DNA of 64,000 nucleotides from Flavobacterium profundi (GCF_006491645.1 NZ_VDCZ01000006.1:124001-188000); one strand, 5' to 3'. Positions 16,322 to 25,618 are shown, counted from the stretch's first letter. The notes: generated by a model not told the origin, from the letters alone. A program made the numbers and translations.

Positions 16322-16329
16322 TAAATTTG
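16322..16329 (+). promoter_or_regulatory. -7 box of the methyltransferase gene; fixes its start
   Basis: TAAATTTG matches TAnnTTTG and lies between an in-frame ATG at 16287 and the ATG at 16350, which favours the latter. Confidence 0.6.
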
Positions 16330-16349
16330 AGAAACAACAAAAACAAATC

Positions 16350-17957
16350 ATGATCGAAAAAAAAGAGTACCGTCAGAAGATCTTCCAACATCTAGACGGT
16401 TTAGTTACTGCACCTGTGGCTATTGCCTTGCACAAAAAAAACATTACTGCCTATATTTTAGAACATAAAAAAGTTGGTCTTACCGAACTTTCTCAAACTT
16501 TTCAAGCAAATGAAGGCTATTTAAATATTGCTTTACGCACCTTAGCATCTCAAGGATTTTTAGAATATGAAGTAAATAATGTTGAAAATACAGTTACAGT
16601 TCAAATCAATGAAAAATCGGCCTATGCCTTTTCATTGTTTCCTTTGTATCAAGATGTGGTAAGTTTACTTAATGAAACCCAACTTTTTACTTCGGTACGC
16701 ATTGCAACTAATTTTATTACGCAGTTAGAAGTTATCTTTTCTAAATATCAGCAAAATTTTGCGATTCAGTTTTCCAATGATCCTCAAGAAAAGGCTTTAC
16801 AAGAACAAGTTTTAGCACATATTGAAGGATATTTGGTGGGGCCAATTGTAGTTAGTTTGGGAATGACAGGAATGTTTCATAAGTATTTTATGGAGACTTC
16901 GTTTCGAGCGGAAGAGTTTCATAGAGAACCTGAAGTATTTAAAGTTATTCTCGACTTTTTTACACATTTGAATTGGTTTACCGAAAAAAATGGCAATTAT
17001 CAATTTACGGAAACGGGTTTGTTTTTTGCTAAAAGAGCTACAGCTTATGGAGTAACAGTTTCTTATTTACCTATGTTTAAAAATATGGAATCCTTATTAT
17101 TTGGTAACCCCAATGCACTCCGTGATATTGGTGCTCACGAAGATGAAATTCATGTAAATAGAGAAATGAATGTATGGGGAAGTGGTGGTGCTCATGCAAC
17201 CTATTTTAAAGTAATTGACGATATTATCATTGAAATCTTCAATAAACCGATTAACGAACAACCAAAAGGAATTTTGGATATGGGGTGTGGTAATGGTGCT
17301 TTTTTGCAACATATTTTTGAAGTGATTGAAAGACAAACGCTTCGTGGCAAACTTTTGGAAGAACATCCACTATTTTTAGTAGGAGCCGATTACAACCAAG
17401 CAGCTTTAAAAGTAACAAGAGCGAATTTAATTAAAGCCGATATTTGGGCAAAAGTAATTTGGGGTGATATCGGTAGACCTGATTTGTTAGCAAAAGATTT
17501 AGAAGAAAATTATGCTATCGATTTAAAAGATTTACTCAATGTACGTACGTTTTTAGATCATAACCGAATTTGGGAAGAACCAGAAACGATTAAAGAAGGT
17601 AGAAACAGTATTTCTACAGGAGCTTTTGCGCATCGTGGCAAACGTATTCCAAACAACAGCGTAGAAGATAACTTATTGCAACATTTGAAAAAATGGGCAC
17701 CTTATGTACATAAATACGGTTTGTTAATTATCGAGTTGCATACCATTGCCCCTCAATTAACTGCTCAAAATCTGGGGAAAACGGCTGCAACTGCTTACGA
17801 TGCAACTCACGGTTTTTCAGACCAATTCATAGTAGAAATTGATGTGTTACACAATGTAGCTGCTGAAGCTAATTTATTCCCTGATCCAGCTTATTTTAAA
17901 AAGTTCCCAGACACGGCTTATGCAACAGTAAGTATCAATTTATTAAAAGGAAATTAA
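16350..17957 (+). CDS. class I SAM-dependent methyltransferase with two N-terminal winged-helix-like modules
   Basis: This 535-aa protein ends in a Rossmann methyltransferase domain with motif I DMGCGNG (310-316) and ADYN as the acidic loop. Before it are two similar modules, one starting HLDGLVTAPVAIALHKK near residue 14 and one starting HIEGYLVGPIVVSLGM near 157. Each resembles the dimerisation/winged-helix domain of small-molecule O-methyltransferases. The substrate is unknown. The gene lies 2 nt before the YchJ-like gene, so the two are co-transcribed. Confidence 0.85.
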   Translation: MIEKKEYRQKIFQHLDGLVTAPVAIALHKKNITAYILEHKKVGLTELSQTFQANEGYLNIALRTLASQGFLEYEVNNVENTVTVQINEKSAYAFSLFPLYQDVVSLLNETQLFTSVRIATNFITQLEVIFSKYQQNFAIQFSNDPQEKALQEQVLAHIEGYLVGPIVVSLGMTGMFHKYFMETSFRAEEFHREPEVFKVILDFFTHLNWFTEKNGNYQFTETGLFFAKRATAYGVTVSYLPMFKNMESLLFGNPNALRDIGAHEDEIHVNREMNVWGSGGAHATYFKVIDDIIIEIFNKPINEQPKGILDMGCGNGAFLQHIFEVIERQTLRGKLLEEHPLFLVGADYNQAALKVTRANLIKADIWAKVIWGDIGRPDLLAKDLEENYAIDLKDLLNVRTFLDHNRIWEEPETIKEGRNSISTGAFAHRGKRIPNNSVEDNLLQHLKKWAPYVHKYGLLIIELHTIAPQLTAQNLGKTAATAYDATHGFSDQFIVEIDVLHNVAAEANLFPDPAYFKKFPDTAYATVSINLLKGN

Positions 17958-17959
17958 AA

Positions 17960-18334
17960 ATGAAATCTTGTTATTGCTGTTCGGGAAAAGCTTTTGAAAC
18001 CTGTTGTGAGCCTTTTATTAAAGGAACCAATATTCCCGTTTTTCCTGAACAGCTCATGCGTTCGAGATACACCGCTTATGTATTGCATCTAGCGGACTAT
18101 TTAATAGAAACAACTGCAGTTTCTCAAAGAAAGTATTATTCGAAAAAGGAAATTTTGTCTTGGGCCAAAGCCAATACTTGGATAAAACTAGAAATTAGTA
18201 TAGCCTATGATACTATCGTGGAGTTTAAAGCGTATTATTTAGACAACCGATTGCAAGCGCAAATACATCACGAAAAATCGACTTTTGAACAAGTGAATGG
18301 GAAATGGTATTATGTGGATGGCGAATTTTATTAA
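17960..18334 (+). CDS. YchJ family (UPF0225) SEC-C motif protein
   Basis: This 124-aa protein opens with a cysteine-rich zinc-binding SEC-C-like motif (CYCCSGKAFETCCEPF, residues 4-17) and the family signature MRSRYTAYVLHLADYLIETT. It is close to the usual YchJ length, with one SEC-C motif at the N-terminus and a NTF2-like fold after it. The biochemical function of the family is not established. It follows the methyltransferase gene by 2 nt and overlaps the convergent ATP-grasp gene by 4 nt. Confidence 0.88.
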   Translation: MKSCYCCSGKAFETCCEPFIKGTNIPVFPEQLMRSRYTAYVLHLADYLIETTAVSQRKYYSKKEILSWAKANTWIKLEISIAYDTIVEFKAYYLDNRLQAQIHHEKSTFEQVNGKWYYVDGEFY

Positions 18335-19377
18335 AATTTTAAAATGACATCATAATATTCATGATGTTTTTTAAACTCTTTTATACCTTCTTTAAACGTC
18401 AAATAGGGATTGTTGTAATGCTCGTTGTTTATTTTACTAATTTCATACATATAATGAAAATGACGTGTCAATTCTTTCCATCCATAGAATAAAGAATGTT
18501 TGGGATCATAAATATGTGTAGGTTCACTTAAAGCACCATTAATTTCAACAATTTCAAAGTTTTCTCCTTTTTCTAATTGGGCGTAACTTTCAAACATAAT
18601 GTCCATTCGTCCAAAATAAAAACCATCAATTTCTGAACAAATTTGATTAAAGGTTTCTATCAATTGCGGTGTAATATAATGGCTCGCATCAATAAATTTA
18701 GAACCTCTACAATGATTGCCATAAGGAACTAAATTCAACTGTTCTCCAAGAGCCAAAACCTGATTCATTTTTTCTTGTAATTCCTGTTTTAAAACGGGAA
18801 TTTGAAAAGCATATCGCGGATTTTGAAGCAATAACTCTTCAATAGTATGTTGGCCGTTTCCTGTAACGATTAAAAACTCTTTTTCAACTATACCTGTAAT
18901 AGTTCCTTTTTCTTGATTGGGGTAACGCACATAAAACAAACCAATTTCCTTTTTATAAGGAATTAGATTTTGGATTAAATAATTAAAATTAGCTCTTTTA
19001 TGATAGGCTTCTAAGGCCTCTAGAGTATCAATTTTTTTTACGGCTGTACCACGTAAACCTACATCTGGTTTGGCAATCATAGGGAAAACAATTGCAGCTT
19101 GATGGCATTTATCAGTAACAGAATCTAGAGGTTCTTGGGCGTTTATAAGAACTGTTTTGGGATAATATTGTTGAGGTATAAGATCGTAAATCTCTTTTTT
19201 AGATTCCATTAAAAAACCGCCATTACGTATCGTTGGATTTGAAGCATTAAAATAAAAAAAAGAACGCGTTCTGGCTACATAATACAAATACTGAAAATAG
19301 ATGGGTAAATACACCACCTGATAAGGCCAATATTCCCAATGGGTAATTTTATGTAAGGCTAGCTGTATGCGTTTCAT
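18331..19377 (-). CDS. ATP-grasp domain protein (D-Ala-D-Ala ligase-like)
   Basis: This 348-aa protein has features of the ATP-grasp fold: FPMIAKPDVGLRG as the nucleotide-binding lysine segment, NYLIQNLIPYKKEIGLFYV as the hinge region, and FYFGRMDIMFES with EIVEINGALSEPTH as the metal-binding acidic and Asn residues. Such enzymes join a carboxylate to an amine or thiol through an acyl phosphate. The substrate is unknown, and peptidoglycan synthesis is not implied. The N-terminal 60 residues are aromatic-rich and may touch the membrane. Its start overlaps the NRDE gene by 29 nt, so it belongs to the msrB-dinB-NRDE unit. Confidence 0.8.
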   Translation of the reverse strand: MKRIQLALHKITHWEYWPYQVVYLPIYFQYLYYVARTRSFFYFNASNPTIRNGGFLMESKKEIYDLIPQQYYPKTVLINAQEPLDSVTDKCHQAAIVFPMIAKPDVGLRGTAVKKIDTLEALEAYHKRANFNYLIQNLIPYKKEIGLFYVRYPNQEKGTITGIVEKEFLIVTGNGQHTIEELLLQNPRYAFQIPVLKQELQEKMNQVLALGEQLNLVPYGNHCRGSKFIDASHYITPQLIETFNQICSEIDGFYFGRMDIMFESYAQLEKGENFEIVEINGALSEPTHIYDPKHSLFYGWKELTRHFHYMYEISKINNEHYNNPYLTFKEGIKEFKKHHEYYDVILKF

Positions 19378-20050
19378 GGTGAATTAAATCAATGTAGTTC
19401 ATTTCTAAATTTTGTCCGTAGGTGTGTACTTGAGTAATACTTACTGTTTTCAGTAAGTCATTACGATTAATCTGTAAGCCAAATTCGGTATTGTCTGATT
19501 GTGTAAATTGATGAAAAGCCAATAATTTTTCGGCATCCAATTGTTTACTATGCGCTAAAAATTGGGTAAACCAATGTGCTCTTTCTGCTCTAATCTCTTT
19601 AGAATACAAAGTAGAAGAGGACCAAATATACGATTGATGAATATCCAAAACTTGTGTTTTTTTGGTTACTTCGTCCCATTGTAACTCGTACAAATTCCCT
19701 AATTCGTATAACACTATAGTAAAAGGTTCGATACCTTCTAAAGAAATGGTTTCCCATGCTGAAATTACATGATCAGTAGCCATTAAATCTAAAACAATTA
19801 AACCTCTACTTTTTCGATAATGGGTTTTCGGGATGTGTTTTTCGGCTGCACCATTGAGTAAGACCAAAGTAGCGGTTGCAGATTGGGCAAACCAAGTTCC
19901 ACCCGCTTTTTGATCTTTAGGAAAAGTAAGGGGCTTTCCATTTATGAAATATTCTTGAGGCGGTAAAGCTTTAGGTCTGGCTGTTTGTTCGTCTCTATTT
20001 GAAGTAATACAAAAACCAGAAGCTAAAGGAACGTAGGTTACTGTGCACAT
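19349..20050 (-). CDS. NRDE family protein (TANGO2-like)
   Basis: This 233-aa protein starts with MCTVTYVP and contains ITSNRDEQTARP, the Asn-Arg-Asp-Glu motif that names the family, with the N-terminal cysteine exposed at position 2 as in Ntn-hydrolase-like members. TANGO2 homologues have been linked to haem trafficking and lipid metabolism in eukaryotes, but the bacterial role is unclear. It overlaps DinB upstream by 13 nt and the ATP-grasp gene downstream by 29 nt. Confidence 0.88.
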   Translation of the reverse strand: MCTVTYVPLASGFCITSNRDEQTARPKALPPQEYFINGKPLTFPKDQKAGGTWFAQSATATLVLLNGAAEKHIPKTHYRKSRGLIVLDLMATDHVISAWETISLEGIEPFTIVLYELGNLYELQWDEVTKKTQVLDIHQSYIWSSSTLYSKEIRAERAHWFTQFLAHSKQLDAEKLLAFHQFTQSDNTEFGLQINRNDLLKTVSITQVHTYGQNLEMNYIDLIHHETHTASLT

Positions 20051-20526
20051 TGTGATTTATATTCAATAGTCGATTTAGCAATTCCAAAGTTTTCAGGTAA
20101 AATAACTTCCTTGTATTTTAAGACAGCTACTTTAATTAAAGCTTGATGATGAATGCTGTGTTCCAAATTGTATAGTAATTCTCTAAAATAATTGGTTTGT
20201 ACTCTAAAATTAGCTTCTTGCAAACCATCTTCCAGAAACAACTCTTTGTTGGGTAAAGTGATGGTTTCTAAAATAGATGCAATAGCTAATTTAGCTTCTT
20301 CAATAGAATTTTGGATGGCTAAATTGCGTTTTCTTTTATCATAATTTATAGTACCGAATTCATAATCAGCAATCAAACATTGATACAATTCAATAATATG
20401 ACGAATGTGTTCTCCAATAGTGGCTTCGCTTAATTCGGGATTACAATAAGTATATTTTTGATTATCTAATTGATCCAGTAAAGTAATAATTTCTAAAAAA
20501 TTTCTCTGAATAGCAGGTACAAGCAT
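20038..20526 (-). CDS. DinB-like four-helix-bundle protein
   Basis: This 162-aa all-helical protein has metal-ligand histidines at positions typical of DinB/YfiT proteins: one in IGEHIRHIIELY and another in LEHSIHHQALIKV. Members include metal-dependent thiol transferases, for example for bacillithiol or mycothiol, and many uncharacterised stress proteins. It begins 16 nt after msrB and overlaps the NRDE gene. Confidence 0.82.
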   Translation of the reverse strand: MLVPAIQRNFLEIITLLDQLDNQKYTYCNPELSEATIGEHIRHIIELYQCLIADYEFGTINYDKRKRNLAIQNSIEEAKLAIASILETITLPNKELFLEDGLQEANFRVQTNYFRELLYNLEHSIHHQALIKVAVLKYKEVILPENFGIAKSTIEYKSQCAQ

Positions 20527-20542
20527 ATAGTATTAGAATAAA

Positions 20543-21010
20543 TTATTTATTAGGAATAAACTTTATGGAAACAGAATTGGTACAATAGCGTTGCCCAGTA
20601 GTTTCTTTTGGACCATCATCAAATACATGACCTAAATGACCTCCACATTTGGCGCACATTACTTCTGTGCGAATCATACCAAAACTGGTGTCTTTTTCAT
20701 AAATAACAGAACCGGGAATTGCTTGGTCAAAAGAAGGCCAACCACAATGTGATTCATATTTGGTATCGGAAGTAAATAATACATTTTCACAGGCTGCGCA
20801 AACATAGGTACCTTTTTCAAAATGATCCCAATATTCACCAGTATAAGGACGTTCGGTTCCTTTTTTTCTTAAAACTTCATATTCTTGATCGGAAAGTTGG
20901 GCTTTCCATTCGGATTCTGTTTTTTTAATTTGGGGTTCCATAACTTTTTTAGTTTGAGTGAATGAGTGCTGCAACGAAAACAAAAATAATAAAATAAAAA
21001 TCTTTTTCAT
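20543..21010 (-). CDS. msrB: peptide-methionine (R)-S-oxide reductase, exported
   Basis: This 155-aa MsrB reduces the R epimer of methionine sulfoxide in proteins. A signal peptide (1-19) indicates a periplasmic location. Two CxxC zinc pairs (C71/C74, C119/C122) and the catalytic cysteine in [11 protein letters not shown] (C143) are all present, as are HCGWPSF and [12 protein letters not shown]. It is the first gene of a four-gene minus-strand unit (msrB, DinB, NRDE, ATP-grasp). Confidence 0.96.
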   Translation of the reverse strand: MKKIFILLFLFSLQHSFTQTKKVMEPQIKKTESEWKAQLSDQEYEVLRKKGTERPYTGEYWDHFEKGTYVCAACENVLFTSDTKYESHCGWPSFDQAIPGSVIYEKDTSFGMIRTEVMCAKCGGHLGHVFDDGPKETTGQRYCTNSVSIKFIPNK

Positions 21011-21089
21011 ATTCGTATAAAATTTGGTAAATACTGCCTAAATTTTGTTAAATATACATTATAATCTTAAAAAATAAATACAAGTAGTT

Positions 21090-21542
21090 TTATTTTTTGC
21101 CTAGGGTTTGCCAATTTTTATCAGCATTAGGCAATAAAGTAGCTTCCTCTTTATTCCATAATTTTAAGGTATTGGTCAAATACTTATTGTAAAATAAGTA
21201 AAGTTTATGATTGATAATCTTAAAAGTTTTTGGATCTACTTCAACATATTCGCCACTTTTGCCAATAGCATAGGCACACCAACCTCCATACTGCGGTTTG
21301 TATTGCGAACTGTTTTTTTCAAAAGCTTCTTTATTTTTCTGTGAACTAAAATAATAGGTGGCACCATGATCTGTTGCTTGGTACATGGAGTTACCTTTAA
21401 CTGCTTTATTTTCGGTAAAATAAGCTACTAAGTCATAACCTTCTACCGCTACATGTTCTTTGTTTAGATTTATCTTTTGCTGTTGTGCAACTAGTTGTAA
21501 GCTCGTAAGTAATAAACAAATGAATATGATTCCTTTTTTCAT
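21090..21542 (-). CDS. exported YHS domain protein
   Basis: This 150-aa protein has a signal peptide (1-20, ending in VAQQ) and a YHS-like domain (about 30-100: VEGYDLVAYF, TYYFSSQKNKEAF, YGGWCAYAIGKSGE). YHS domains are small metal- or cofactor-associated modules; this stand-alone exported form is common in Bacteroidota and has no assigned reaction. A TACATTTG box (21573-21566) lies 24 nt upstream. Confidence 0.85.
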   Translation of the reverse strand: MKKGIIFICLLLTSLQLVAQQQKINLNKEHVAVEGYDLVAYFTENKAVKGNSMYQATDHGATYYFSSQKNKEAFEKNSSQYKPQYGGWCAYAIGKSGEYVEVDPKTFKIINHKLYLFYNKYLTNTLKLWNKEEATLLPNADKNWQTLGKK

Positions 21543-21619
21543 ATGAGTTCTCTTTAAATTCTAGACAAATGTAGAATGTCTAAGCGAATAGTAATGTCAG
21601 CTAGTTAACACTTTTGGAT

Positions 21620-22063
21620 TTAGGTATTAATTTCTAAGTCTTTTAAATAATCTTCATATTCATAAAAGAAACGTTCAAAAGCATCCATTTTTTCATAGAA
21701 GAAATCAAATGTATCCTCCCAAGTAGCTTTATTGTTGCTACTAACACCTGTTTTTTCAACCCAAATGCGACTCACTTCTTTCCCGTTTTCTAAATAGTAG
21801 TGCTGTTCAAAAATAGCATCTTCTAAAAAATCCTCTATAAGAATGGCTTTTAAAGAATATACCTTTTCATAATAAATCGTTCTTTTGTCATCATCTTTGG
21901 GCTCAATTTCCAATAAAACCTGTGCTTTTTTATTGTCAATATGAAATTTAAAGCTAAAGTCTTTAATCTTAGTATTATACAAAAGCCATTTTCTAGGATA
22001 GGCTTCTGCAAAAGCGGTCCAAAACATTTTTTTTAAGTGTAAGGCTTCTTCTTTACTATACAT
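21620..22063 (-). CDS. DUF4268 protein
   Basis: This 147-aa soluble protein shows the DUF4268 pattern: KKMFWTAFAEAY at the start, a beta-rich centre (KFHIDNKKAQVLLEIEPKD) and repeated aromatic/acidic helices at the C-terminus (FFYEKMDAFERFFYEYED). In other proteins this domain is found near nuclease-like or restriction-associated domains, but here it stands alone. Its function is unknown. It diverges from the Nudix gene. Confidence 0.8.
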   Translation of the reverse strand: MYSKEEALHLKKMFWTAFAEAYPRKWLLYNTKIKDFSFKFHIDNKKAQVLLEIEPKDDDKRTIYYEKVYSLKAILIEDFLEDAIFEQHYYLENGKEVSRIWVEKTGVSSNNKATWEDTFDFFYEKMDAFERFFYEYEDYLKDLEINT

Positions 22064-22130
22064 TCTTTGTGAATTTTGTATTTAAATTAAAAAAAATAAA
22101 GTAACTTTATAAGTCGTAATAAAAACAAAT

Positions 22131-22778
22131 ATGTTATTTCAGGACTTTATAAAATACATTCCAAAAATAGAAAAAGAAAAGTTGTTAGCCGCAGATGCAC
22201 ATGCAAAAATGGCTCCATTAGAGCGTATTTCTTTTTTAAAGGAGTTGAATTATGAAAATAGAAATCCTAGGGAAGCAGCTGTATTAATGTTGTTTTACCC
22301 CAAAAATGGTATTACACATTTAGCATTAATTGTTAGAAATACCTATCCTGGTGTGCATTCTTCGCAAATTGGTTTTCCAGGTGGGAAAGTAGAATTAGTA
22401 GACAAAGATTTAGCGGATACTGCTTTAAGAGAAACCCACGAGGAAGTTGGAATACCACCTCATAAAATTCAAATTATTAAACCTTTTAGTAAGGTATACA
22501 TACCTCCAAGTAATTTTTTAGTGTCTCCTTTTATGGGTATTTCACATGAAGAATTAACTTTTATTCCCGATCATGATGAGGTTAAGAATGTATTAGAATT
22601 TCCCTTATTTTCCTTTTTAGACGAGAAGTCAATTACGAATGTAAAAATGACAACTTCCTACGCAACAGATATTGAAGTACCTGCATTTATGGTAGAAAAA
22701 TATGTGGTTTGGGGAGCTACTGCTATGATGATGAGTGAGTTAAAAGAAGCTGTAAAAAATGCCATCAACAACGAATAG
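22131..22778 (+). CDS. Nudix hydrolase, CoA pyrophosphatase type
   Basis: This 215-aa enzyme has the Nudix box running from G85 through RETHEEVG (100-107). The preceding HSSQIGFPGG is the CoA-pyrophosphatase (UPF0035) signature, which points to cleavage of CoA and its derivatives to phosphopantetheine and 3',5'-ADP. The length is usual for NudL-like proteins. A TAACTTTA box (22102-22109) lies upstream in the divergent spacer with the DUF4268 gene. Confidence 0.9.
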   Translation: MLFQDFIKYIPKIEKEKLLAADAHAKMAPLERISFLKELNYENRNPREAAVLMLFYPKNGITHLALIVRNTYPGVHSSQIGFPGGKVELVDKDLADTALRETHEEVGIPPHKIQIIKPFSKVYIPPSNFLVSPFMGISHEELTFIPDHDEVKNVLEFPLFSFLDEKSITNVKMTTSYATDIEVPAFMVEKYVVWGATAMMMSELKEAVKNAINNE

Positions 22779-22828
22779 CATTTTTTTAAGTTTTCTTAAT
22801 TTTTTAATATAAAAAAGATAGGTTTTAT

Positions 22829-22836
22829 TACATTTG
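22829..22836 (+). promoter_or_regulatory. -7 box of the acyltransferase gene
   Basis: TACATTTG is an exact TAnnTTTG match, 32 nt before the start codon. Confidence 0.6.
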
Positions 22837-22868
22837 TAGCCCTATTTTTATTTTAAATCTACTAACAT

Positions 22869-23672
22869 ATGGGATTATTTAAAAGAAATCCTTTTGGACA
22901 TATTTTATTTTTAAAAAAATGGTTAATCCGAATTGCAGGAAGTTTTACCCATAAACGCTATAGAGGTTTCAACAGCCTTCAAATTGAGGGTTCTGAAATT
23001 ATCAGAGCTTTACCCGATACCAATGTGTTATTCATCTCCAATCATCAAACGTATTTTGCCGATGTAGTTGCTATGTTTCATGTATTTAATGCAGCCTTAA
23101 AAGGTAGAGAAGACAACATCAAAAATGTAGGATATTTATGGAACCCAAAACTAAACATGTATTATGTAGCGGCCAAAGAAACCATGCAAGCAGGTTTACT
23201 ACCTAAAATTTTAGCCTACGCAGGAGCAATTACGGTAGAAAGAACCTGGCGTGCAGAAGGCAAAGATGTAAAAAGAGACGTCAATCCAAACGATACTGAA
23301 AATATTAAAATAGCCTTAGCAGATGGTTGGGTAGTAACCTTTCCGCAAGGGACTACTAGATCCTTTAAACCCGTTCGTAAAGGTACCGCACATATTATTT
23401 TACAACACAAACCTATCGTAGTTCCTATTGTAATTGATGGTTTTCGTAGATCATTTGATCGTAAAGGATTGCGTATAAAGAAAAAGGGAATTTTACAATC
23501 TTTTGTAATTAAACCTCCTTTAGATATCGATTATGAAAATGATACGGTTGAAAGTGTAGTGGAAAAGATTGAATATGCGATTGAACAACATCCTTCTTTC
23601 TTAAAAGTAATTCCTGCTGAGGAATTAGAAGAACAAGCTAGATTAGATAAAGAAAGAATGTGGCGTTACTAA
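22869..23672 (+). CDS. 1-acyl-glycerol-3-phosphate acyltransferase (PlsC-like)
   Basis: This 267-aa protein has the PlsC acyltransferase block ISNHQTYFADV. The histidine-aspartate spacing is five residues instead of the usual four. FPQGTTRSF, the second conserved block, supplies the phosphate-binding loop, and PIVVPIVIDGF follows. The enzyme should acylate lysophosphatidate, or another lysolipid, at the inner membrane. There is no strong transmembrane segment, so it is probably peripheral. It has its own promoter. Confidence 0.85.
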   Translation: MGLFKRNPFGHILFLKKWLIRIAGSFTHKRYRGFNSLQIEGSEIIRALPDTNVLFISNHQTYFADVVAMFHVFNAALKGREDNIKNVGYLWNPKLNMYYVAAKETMQAGLLPKILAYAGAITVERTWRAEGKDVKRDVNPNDTENIKIALADGWVVTFPQGTTRSFKPVRKGTAHIILQHKPIVVPIVIDGFRRSFDRKGLRIKKKGILQSFVIKPPLDIDYENDTVESVVEKIEYAIEQHPSFLKVIPAEELEEQARLDKERMWRY

Positions 23673-23817
23673 TTGCTAGTTTTTAGAAATCCAATTAAAT
23701 TGTATGTAAATCAAAAGGTTACCAATTCTTTTCAAATGGCATAAAAAAAGATATGCTAAAAAGAAGAGAGTAATCGGCTCGACTTTCTAGCATATACAAA
23801 CAAAAAACAAACAAAAC

Positions 23818-23853
23818 TATAAAACAACTAGCGTTACTTATAGTTGTTTTATA
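23818..23853. terminator. perfect inverted repeat between convergent genes
   Basis: A 13-bp stem (23818-23830 against 23841-23853) encloses a ten-base loop. It stands between the acyltransferase and the haem-c lipoprotein, but no long T-run follows immediately, so terminator function is likely rather than certain. Confidence 0.55.
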
Positions 23854-23873
23854 ACGTAGGTTTTTTCAAATTA

Positions 23874-25439
23874 TTATTTCTTTTCAGAAGTAATTGTTCC
23901 ACTTTGTTTTTTCCAAGCCAAAATATCACTATAAACATGACTTATAGAGTTTGGATTATTGGTTGGAGTTTTATAATTGGAGTGGCAAGCAAAACAAGAA
24001 CCACCTGAAGCATATGCAGTTCCATTTTGTGCATAGGTCTCCATAGTAGAATTCGCTAACTGACTCGTTCCAATAGCAACACCACTTCCAGTATTATTTG
24101 GATTTGTAGCAGAATAACTAACACCTGTTGGAGGTAAACCACTGTCTGTCCAAGTAGAACCAATTAAATAATAGTTTTTACGAACATCATTTCCAGGTAA
24201 TTGATTGAATACCGAATTGTTTATAGAAATGACTTGACTATTGGAAGCCGCAGCAGTAGCATTCTCCGGATTAGGAACTCCTACATTGGCAACACCCCAA
24301 GGTTTTGTTTTTGTAGTATTACTTGGACTAATGGTATTGTTTACTGGTGCAGTTTTAAAATTAGCATAAATACTATCTGCATTAAATTTCATATGTGAAA
24401 TATTAATGTTCACCGTATCCTTAGGATTTGAATTTAAAACCCAATTTCCTGAAGTGTCTGCCGCAACTTTTTGTACTTGATTGTTTTTATCGATATAACT
24501 GTAACTTAAAGAAGGAGCATTGTTTTGGTGTTCAAAAGTTGACCAAATCATTTCTGGATGTCCAGCTGCACTACCTACAATATGTACGCCTAATAACGCT
24601 AACTTTGTTTTTACCGATTTATTTAAAATCGTCCATTTGGTAGGAGTCTTTTCATATGTTGGAATATAAGCATCAATCACTACATAATTCGCTAATTCTG
24701 TTTCAGAAATCGTACTGGCTTCCACCCAAGACGTTTTAATTTCCATAGCTAAAGCATTTGCATCGGGTAATTTAATCCCTTTTGTAGTCGCATAATTTAC
24801 AATGCTGTCTAATTCCGCTTGTGTAGTTGGAAATTGCTTTCCACCCATTTTTCCTTCGCTTACAGCCGATAAAAATTCAGCATATACATCGTTAACCATC
24901 GTAATATAATACACCATAGCACTATCTTTAGACATTAAAGCATCACCAGTTGCCTGACCTTCTTCACTGTCATTGTGGTTGTTCACACTTTTTTCAATAG
25001 TAGGCATAGCACTTAATATCATTCCTGGCGTATGCGGAATTAATTTTCTTTCGTTTCTATCAAAAGAGGTTGAAACGGTATAAAATACTGGAGATTCAAA
25101 TACTCTTTTACCAGATACTTTTGTTGGAGAAGTAATCCATAAAAACATTTGTTGCGACCATTTGTAAAAATCACAATTGTTTTGATGGGTAAAAGTCACA
25201 CTGTTTGCAGCATTTACCATTCCGTTTTCAGTGGCTTTACCAGATTCAAACCACGAATTAAAGCTAGTAGAATCAACAACACAAGAAGGTAACACATCTT
25301 GTGGTAATGGAGATGTCATTACAACTAATTCTTCTTCTCCTTCAATAGGAGTTTCTTGATCTTCTTTCGGCTTACAAGAAACGCACAGGCTAATCCCTAG
25401 TAGGATTATCCAACTCAATTGGGTAACTGTTTTTTTCAT
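23874..25439 (-). CDS. lipoprotein with a C-terminal haem c motif
   Basis: This 521-aa protein has a lipoprotein-type signal (lipid cysteine probably C22) and one CxxCH haem attachment motif at the C-terminus (SCFACHS; C482, C485, H486). The region between is not a typical cytochrome fold and I do not recognise a family. The single haem suggests a periplasmic electron carrier or a haem-bearing tail on an oxidase-like domain. An AGGTA-type dyad (25514-25501) and a TATTTTTG box (25477-25470) lie upstream. Confidence 0.8.
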   Translation of the reverse strand: MKKTVTQLSWIILLGISLCVSCKPKEDQETPIEGEEELVVMTSPLPQDVLPSCVVDSTSFNSWFESGKATENGMVNAANSVTFTHQNNCDFYKWSQQMFLWITSPTKVSGKRVFESPVFYTVSTSFDRNERKLIPHTPGMILSAMPTIEKSVNNHNDSEEGQATGDALMSKDSAMVYYITMVNDVYAEFLSAVSEGKMGGKQFPTTQAELDSIVNYATTKGIKLPDANALAMEIKTSWVEASTISETELANYVVIDAYIPTYEKTPTKWTILNKSVKTKLALLGVHIVGSAAGHPEMIWSTFEHQNNAPSLSYSYIDKNNQVQKVAADTSGNWVLNSNPKDTVNINISHMKFNADSIYANFKTAPVNNTISPSNTTKTKPWGVANVGVPNPENATAAASNSQVISINNSVFNQLPGNDVRKNYYLIGSTWTDSGLPPTGVSYSATNPNNTGSGVAIGTSQLANSTMETYAQNGTAYASGGSCFACHSNYKTPTNNPNSISHVYSDILAWKKQSGTITSEKK

Positions 25440-25469
25440 TCTGTTTATTTGTTAGATTATATGGATGGT

Positions 25470-25514
25470 CAAAAATACGGTTTTTATGTTCCACCCATAT
25501 ACGTAAAAATACCT
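25470..25514 (-). promoter_or_regulatory. AGGTA-type dyad and -7 box
   Basis: On the minus strand AGGTATTTTTACGT (25514-25501), with an A-tract before it, is centred 37.5 bp before the end of TATTTTTG (25477-25470). Confidence 0.65.
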
Positions 25515-25618
25515 GTTTTTTTTCAAATTTTGTAAGATTAAGACGAAAAAAAACAAGGTTAACAAAATGGTAACAAACGAAAAAAATAAAAAGTGTTTCT
25601 TTCTTTTTGTAAGAAAAG

